Below, piece after piece: positions 60,301 through 64,000 of a DNA stretch of 64,000 nucleotides; the stretch's first letter is position 1; every line of letters starts with the position of its first letter. This stretch comes from Paramacrobiotus metropolitanus (Eukaryota; Tardigrada; Eutardigrada; Parachela; Macrobiotidae): positions 744,001-808,000 of the forward strand of contig NW_026570242.1 of the NCBI RefSeq assembly GCF_019649055.1, read 5' to 3'. Below the pieces are notes generated by a model. That model made no database searches. It saw only the letters and a list, made by a program, of their open reading frames with translations, and was not told where the DNA came from. Position numbers and translations under genes: made by a program.

Positions 60301-61995
60301 AAGCATGACACCAAAATACCGCGATATACGGCAGAATGGTTGGACCATCACGAATGGTGCTTTCTGCACCATCACATCCGCTGTCCCGCACGCATGTTTC
60401 AGCCGCGCCGGTCAAAAAACTTCCAAGAATATTATCAGTCCCTTATCCCACCTATGATTGACAAACACAGCGATTTTGCTCGCTTGGCACGAATCTTAAG
60501 CGGTACAGGGATCGGCATGGTGTTGGGTGGGGGTGGAGCTAGAGGTTTCGCCCATGTCGGCATGTTAGAAGCGATGAAGGAAGCGGACATCCCAATTGAC
60601 ATGATTGCTGGGGTGAGCATGGGTTCGTTCATTAGCGCTTTGTGGGCACTGAAGTACAATATTCCCGATGTGCGGCTCATGGGCAAATACTGGGCCGACA
60701 ACGTCCTCCGTCCTTGGAACCTGGCGCGAGAGTTCACGTATCCATACATGGCAATGTTTAGAGGAAGATGGTTTAACGAGATACTGCGGACATTGTTTGA
60801 TGACATCCAAATAGAAAATCTCTGGATTCCGTATTTCTGCGTTTCAACCGATGTTACCGATTTAGGAGCCAGGAGCCACGGAAGAGGCGCTTTGTGGCGA
60901 TACGGTAATAATATGGCTCATATGCCATACGTATTTATTAATTTGATGAAAAATATTTCAGTGCGAGCCAGCATGACAATTGCCGGATTCCTTCCGCCGA
61001 TCTGTGATCCTGTTGACGGTATGAAAAGCAGTTGCCATGCTTATTGTGGAAATAACTCAAATAAGCAATATGCTCGTTTGTGTTGATTATTTTTAAAAGG
61101 CGGTATTGTAGGTCATTTGCTAATCGATGGCGGGTACACAAACAATTTACCGGCCGATGTAATGCGGCAAAGAGGGGCAGGCATTGTCCTCGCTATTGAC
61201 GTTGGTCGTGAGAATGACCGACAGACGTTTGCCTACGGTGACGAGTTTTCCGGTTGGACTGCTTTAAAGCATAAGTTTTGGCCATGGGGCGCAACTATCT
61301 CCTTGCCGGATATTGCCGAACTTTTGTCTCGTTTGGCGTGCACCGGGTCGATTAACACATTAGAAGATTTCCAGAAAGCGCCTTGGTGCTGTTACATCCG
61401 ACCACCAATCACTTCCTATCAGACTTTGGAGTTTAAAAGCTACGATGAAGTCGTGGACGTAGGATACTATTTTGGTCAGATGACCTTTTCGGAGGATGGG
61501 CTTGTTTGGTCTAAATTAGCAGACATGGAAAGGCAGCTGCTGACCACGAGTTTCGGACTGTACATACCACATTTAGCACAGCAGCCGGTTCTTGGACAGT
61601 ATTTAGCTGATTTGTAAGTCCTACGTGCAGGCTTTTACTGGCGTATTTTTACTGTATTATTGGCGTACAGAGCATCCTACGTCCTGGTAAAGGAAGAGCC
61701 TGAAGAACATACCCATGAACCGGAGGAACAGGCTGCACCAAACAAAAATCCACAACCGGACCAAAGGATTGAGCAGGATCAAGATTTGGAGTACAGAGCG
61801 AATGCTCATATCTTGAAGCGGAACAAAAATGACCACGAGCCTGTACAAATTGTCGTTCAGCACGAAACGCAAGATGATCTTGACACCGAGCGCAGTTCTT
61901 TTGACGCATCGTGGAAAGTTGCTGAGCACCTTTCGGATGTTGATTTGCCGCCAACTGCTCTCAAAATCGCCGAAAGCTTCTGGGCTTATTCCTGA
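57330..61995 (+). CDS. PNPLA6: neuropathy target esterase family lysophospholipase (PNPLA6/7, Swiss cheese)
   Basis: Fourteen exons join in phase to 1,219 residues: 57330-57684, 57754-57902, 57985-58079, 58145-58272, 58328-58593, 58671-58945, 59015-59166, 59290-59400, 59481-59838, 59926-60045, 60138-60904, 60962-61018, 61112-61613, 61671-61995. An N-terminal transmembrane anchor (WYFVAILSVLLTLVLY) precedes three cyclic-nucleotide-binding-like domains (GEPDEHIYILQSGQL; INRGEMFSGLAVLSGE; GNIFVVLAGRIRG). The patatin domain has the oxyanion loop GGGGARG, the nucleophile GVSMG (Ser near residue 830) and the dyad Asp in DGGYTNNLPAD (near 949). The enzyme deacylates lysophosphatidylcholine and phosphatidylcholine at the ER and is needed for axon maintenance. 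The tail is acidic and disordered. I cannot separate PNPLA6 from PNPLA7, since invertebrates usually have one gene. The intron after exon 7 is palindromic. Confidence 0.95.
59176..59253. repeat. near-perfect 78-base palindrome without a loop
   Basis: Left arm from AAACATCACTAAACCCGAAG pairs with the right arm ending at CTTCGGGTTTAGTGATGTTT. The arms are about 38-40 bases and differ only by one extra TA in the right arm. The centre, AATACTAATTAGTATT, is itself a perfect palindrome, so there is no spacer. Confidence 0.9.
59254..59281. repeat. perfect 28-base palindrome abutting the 78-base one
   Basis: The arm ATGTTACCTGTTTA is followed directly by its exact reverse complement TAAACAGGTAACAT. 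It begins at the base after the previous palindrome ends. Confidence 0.9.
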
Positions 61996-62699
61996 AAACA
62001 TTAACGGTGCAGTGGTATACATATACCGTATATTCTTAAGCTATCAGTACGATGAATCCAGCTTCGACTAAACCAAGCCTAGCCGCTTTCTGTGTACTCT
62101 CGGAACTAAAGATGTGCACTCTTAGCAGTATTAAACATTCATGCATTCACTTTTTTATAGTTTTAGGGCAGGGACTTTGGACTTCTGTGTTTGATGGCAA
62201 GAGAGATCCCGTTTCATTTCTTTTTTTCTGTTATTAAATAATTTTCTCTGATAGTTTGCAATTTGTAACGGTGAAAGTAATAAGTCCACTAAAGTTAGTG
62301 ATGTAATAAGTGCACTATGTAGTCCATTCACTGTTACTCATATTAACAACGCACTTTGTTATTGTGTTGATATTACTCATTTCAGCAGCACAAGTCGCCA
62401 TCGAACAACCATTGTTTCTTGCCGTATGCCGAGCAGCGGCATAGGTTTTATTGAAGGATTATCTTAGTTATTATTGCAACCTGTTGTAATCCTTAAGTAC
62501 ACAGTCGCGAGACAAAAGATTGACTGCAATGTGATAACTCATACAAAAGCAAAGATAATACCGACTTCTTTTTATCAATCTGCCACATAATAACTGCTAT
62601 AAAATCGCCATTCTGAAAATTACACATGAATTCTTCAATCTTTAGTCGGCTGACCAATTATACGATAGCACTTCCAGTATATTGACATCGACCGGTAAA
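61996..62699. other. spacer between PNPLA6/7 and the MAM-like gene
   Basis: Presumed 3' untranslated region and promoter. A 15-base direct repeat, GTAATAAGT-C/G-CACTA, occurs at 62277-62291 and 62303-62317; it could be a paired factor site. No coding sequence is supported. Confidence 0.4.
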
Positions 62700-64000
62700 A
62701 TGGCACGCACTGGAATATTGCTGGTGGCAATAGGTAAAGCAGAACTGTTTGTTACACTAAAGTAAAATTTGAAATTAAGATTTTCTTTCAAATGTACAGC
62801 GCTGTCGTCATTTGCGTTTTCTTTGGCCGATGGACGCTTCCTTCAGCCCAAAAGCCAGCAAACGTCATTTCTATGCACCGTCGCATTTGCTGGTCAATCA
62901 CCGGCATGTTGTACTTGGGCACCCTACACCGCGCTGACCGATACCATTGGCTCAACAGAATGGGAAAAGCCCATTGGGATGAGCAACTTCCAGCCGTCCA
63001 CGCATCCTGAGCAGCTAGCTCATGACTCTTGTAAATTCAACTCACCTGTACCTGATTCACGTCTTTAACAGGACGATTTAATATTTCGCTTTGCAGCCAT
63101 TAAAACACTGTTTTCTGTCTGCGACAATCAAGCCGGTTCATCTAGCCGTTCGGCCACATACCAAAGCAAGGGTGGTTTGTATGGCAATGGTCAACCAATT
63201 CGGCTGCAGTTTTGGTACAAGATTGCCGAAGAAATACTTAATGCTAAGTTGGAAATTTCTACCGTCACCAAGCCAAGAGGACTTAACAGAATATGGAGCA
63301 GCTCGACACTCCAAAGCCAGTGGGCCTTGGGCGAAGTTATTATCCAAGAAAGTGAACTTTACCAAATCAGATTTACGGCAAGGCACACCTGCATCACCTC
63401 CATTTGGCTTTCAGGCATTACTGCTCATAAAAGTAAGGCTATCGCTAATCTAAGTTGTCATCGGTCTTTATTGGTCAAATCAAACTTAAGGCAAAGTAAA
63501 GAAGGAAATACAAAAATTACAACAACAAAATTTCATTCAATTTATCCAGCCCTTCCATCGTGCCCAGCACAGACGCCGCATTACCCCGTTGAATTTCTAT
63601 CGACAAACGCTATCGACTATCGATTTGCCATTACGGTTATTAACGGGTTTAATTGTAGCCGTTACTTTTATTACTCGTATTTAATTTACGTATGCTTTTG
63701 TATTAGTGGAACGCAGCAATAACGATGACTGCCTGCCTACAACTACCACCACCACGACCACTACAACAACGCCGACAACTACCACTACCACAACAACGAC
63801 AACCACGGAAAAAGTGTATCCTCCACCTACTCTGACCATGCGCGTGAAGCGCTACAGATATGACAGCAAATGTGATCCATGGATTCACGCTAATGCCGGT
63901 AGATGTGATCCACGATTCGATATTGTGTACACGTGGATTGGCACCGATGGCCGAACAATGTACGGAAAGTCAATGAATCTACCTACCTTTAGTCAGAACG
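62700..64000 (+). CDS. secreted protein: MAM-like domain, threonine linker, cysteine module (5' part)
   Basis: Four exons are visible, 62700-62733, 62800-63030, 63097-63432 and 63717 to the window edge, with phases that close. Splicing exon 1 to exon 2 creates a textbook signal peptide (MARTGILLVAIALSSFAF, then SLADG). Residues from about 30 to 200 resemble a MAM-type beta jelly roll, with the aromatic core IRLQFWYKI, LEISTV, then WALGEVIIQESELYQIRF. Next comes a linker of Pro, 11 Thr, Pro, 11 Thr, likely O-glycosylated. After it a new module begins (VKRYRYDSKCDPWI, GRCDPRFDIVYTWIGTDG). The Thr run uses all four codons, so it is selected as protein rather than being a simple microsatellite. 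The gene continues beyond the window. The MAM call rests on pattern, not alignment. An extracellular matrix or adhesion role is likely. Confidence 0.65.

Noticed and set aside
63720-63800. Thr-codon tract as a plain ACN microsatellite
   Set aside because: All four synonymous codons are mixed, which slippage of a pure repeat would not give; it is kept as coding.

Overview
Eukaryotic nuclear DNA from an animal with a compact genome. Almost every gene is built from short exons separated by GT-AG introns, many of 50-120 bases. The identifiable proteins are metazoan: a membrane guanylyl cyclase receptor, MNT, STAG, BCAP31, TBC1D19, RNF10, SRPK and PNPLA6/7. The window holds about 17 genes, or one per 3.8 kb. 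Intergenic DNA is AT-rich. CFAP52 and PPP1R42 imply motile axonemes, at least in sperm. The compact layout would fit a small ecdysozoan such as a tardigrade, but that is inference; nothing here fixes the species. I saw no bacterial, phage, CRISPR, rRNA or convincing tRNA features.

Layout, left to right: the 3' end of a secreted Ser/Thr/Pro-rich protein (1-780, +); an unrecognised multi-exon gene (1079-3977, -); an unrecognised type I membrane protein (4601-6448, -); a receptor-type guanylyl cyclase whose cyclase domain has lost a metal ligand (7237-12564, +); an F-box protein (13188-14999, +); CFAP52 (15351-18890, -); intronless TBC1D19 (19320-21290, +); intronless BCAP31 (21763-22458, +); a small unknown gene (23536-24482, -); MNT (26086-31614, -); RNF10 (35208-38569, -); STAG/SA cohesin (39974-45708, +); a 60-residue charged ORF (47049-47231, -); a BTB-BACK protein (49650-51182, +); PPP1R42 (51675-53262, +); SRPK (54431-56680, +); PNPLA6/7 (57330-61995, +); and the 5' part of a secreted MAM-like protein with a threonine linker (62700 to the window edge, +).

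For MNT, RNF10, STAG, CFAP52, PPP1R42, SRPK, PNPLA6/7, the F-box gene, the BTB gene and the small gene at 23536, I read exon boundaries base by base and the reading phase closes at every junction, so those models are firm. The two leftmost minus-strand genes keep unresolved junctions, and the cyclase has one.

The genes do not form a pathway. Divergent pairs (type I membrane protein/cyclase, CFAP52/TBC1D19, RNF10/STAG) may share promoters. The most unusual sequence structures are two introns dominated by inverted repeats, one in PNPLA6/7 made almost wholly of two abutting palindromes and one carrying a long foldback near 1560-1647, and a short motif, TACTGTA/TACAGTA, that recurs through the non-coding DNA far more often than expected.
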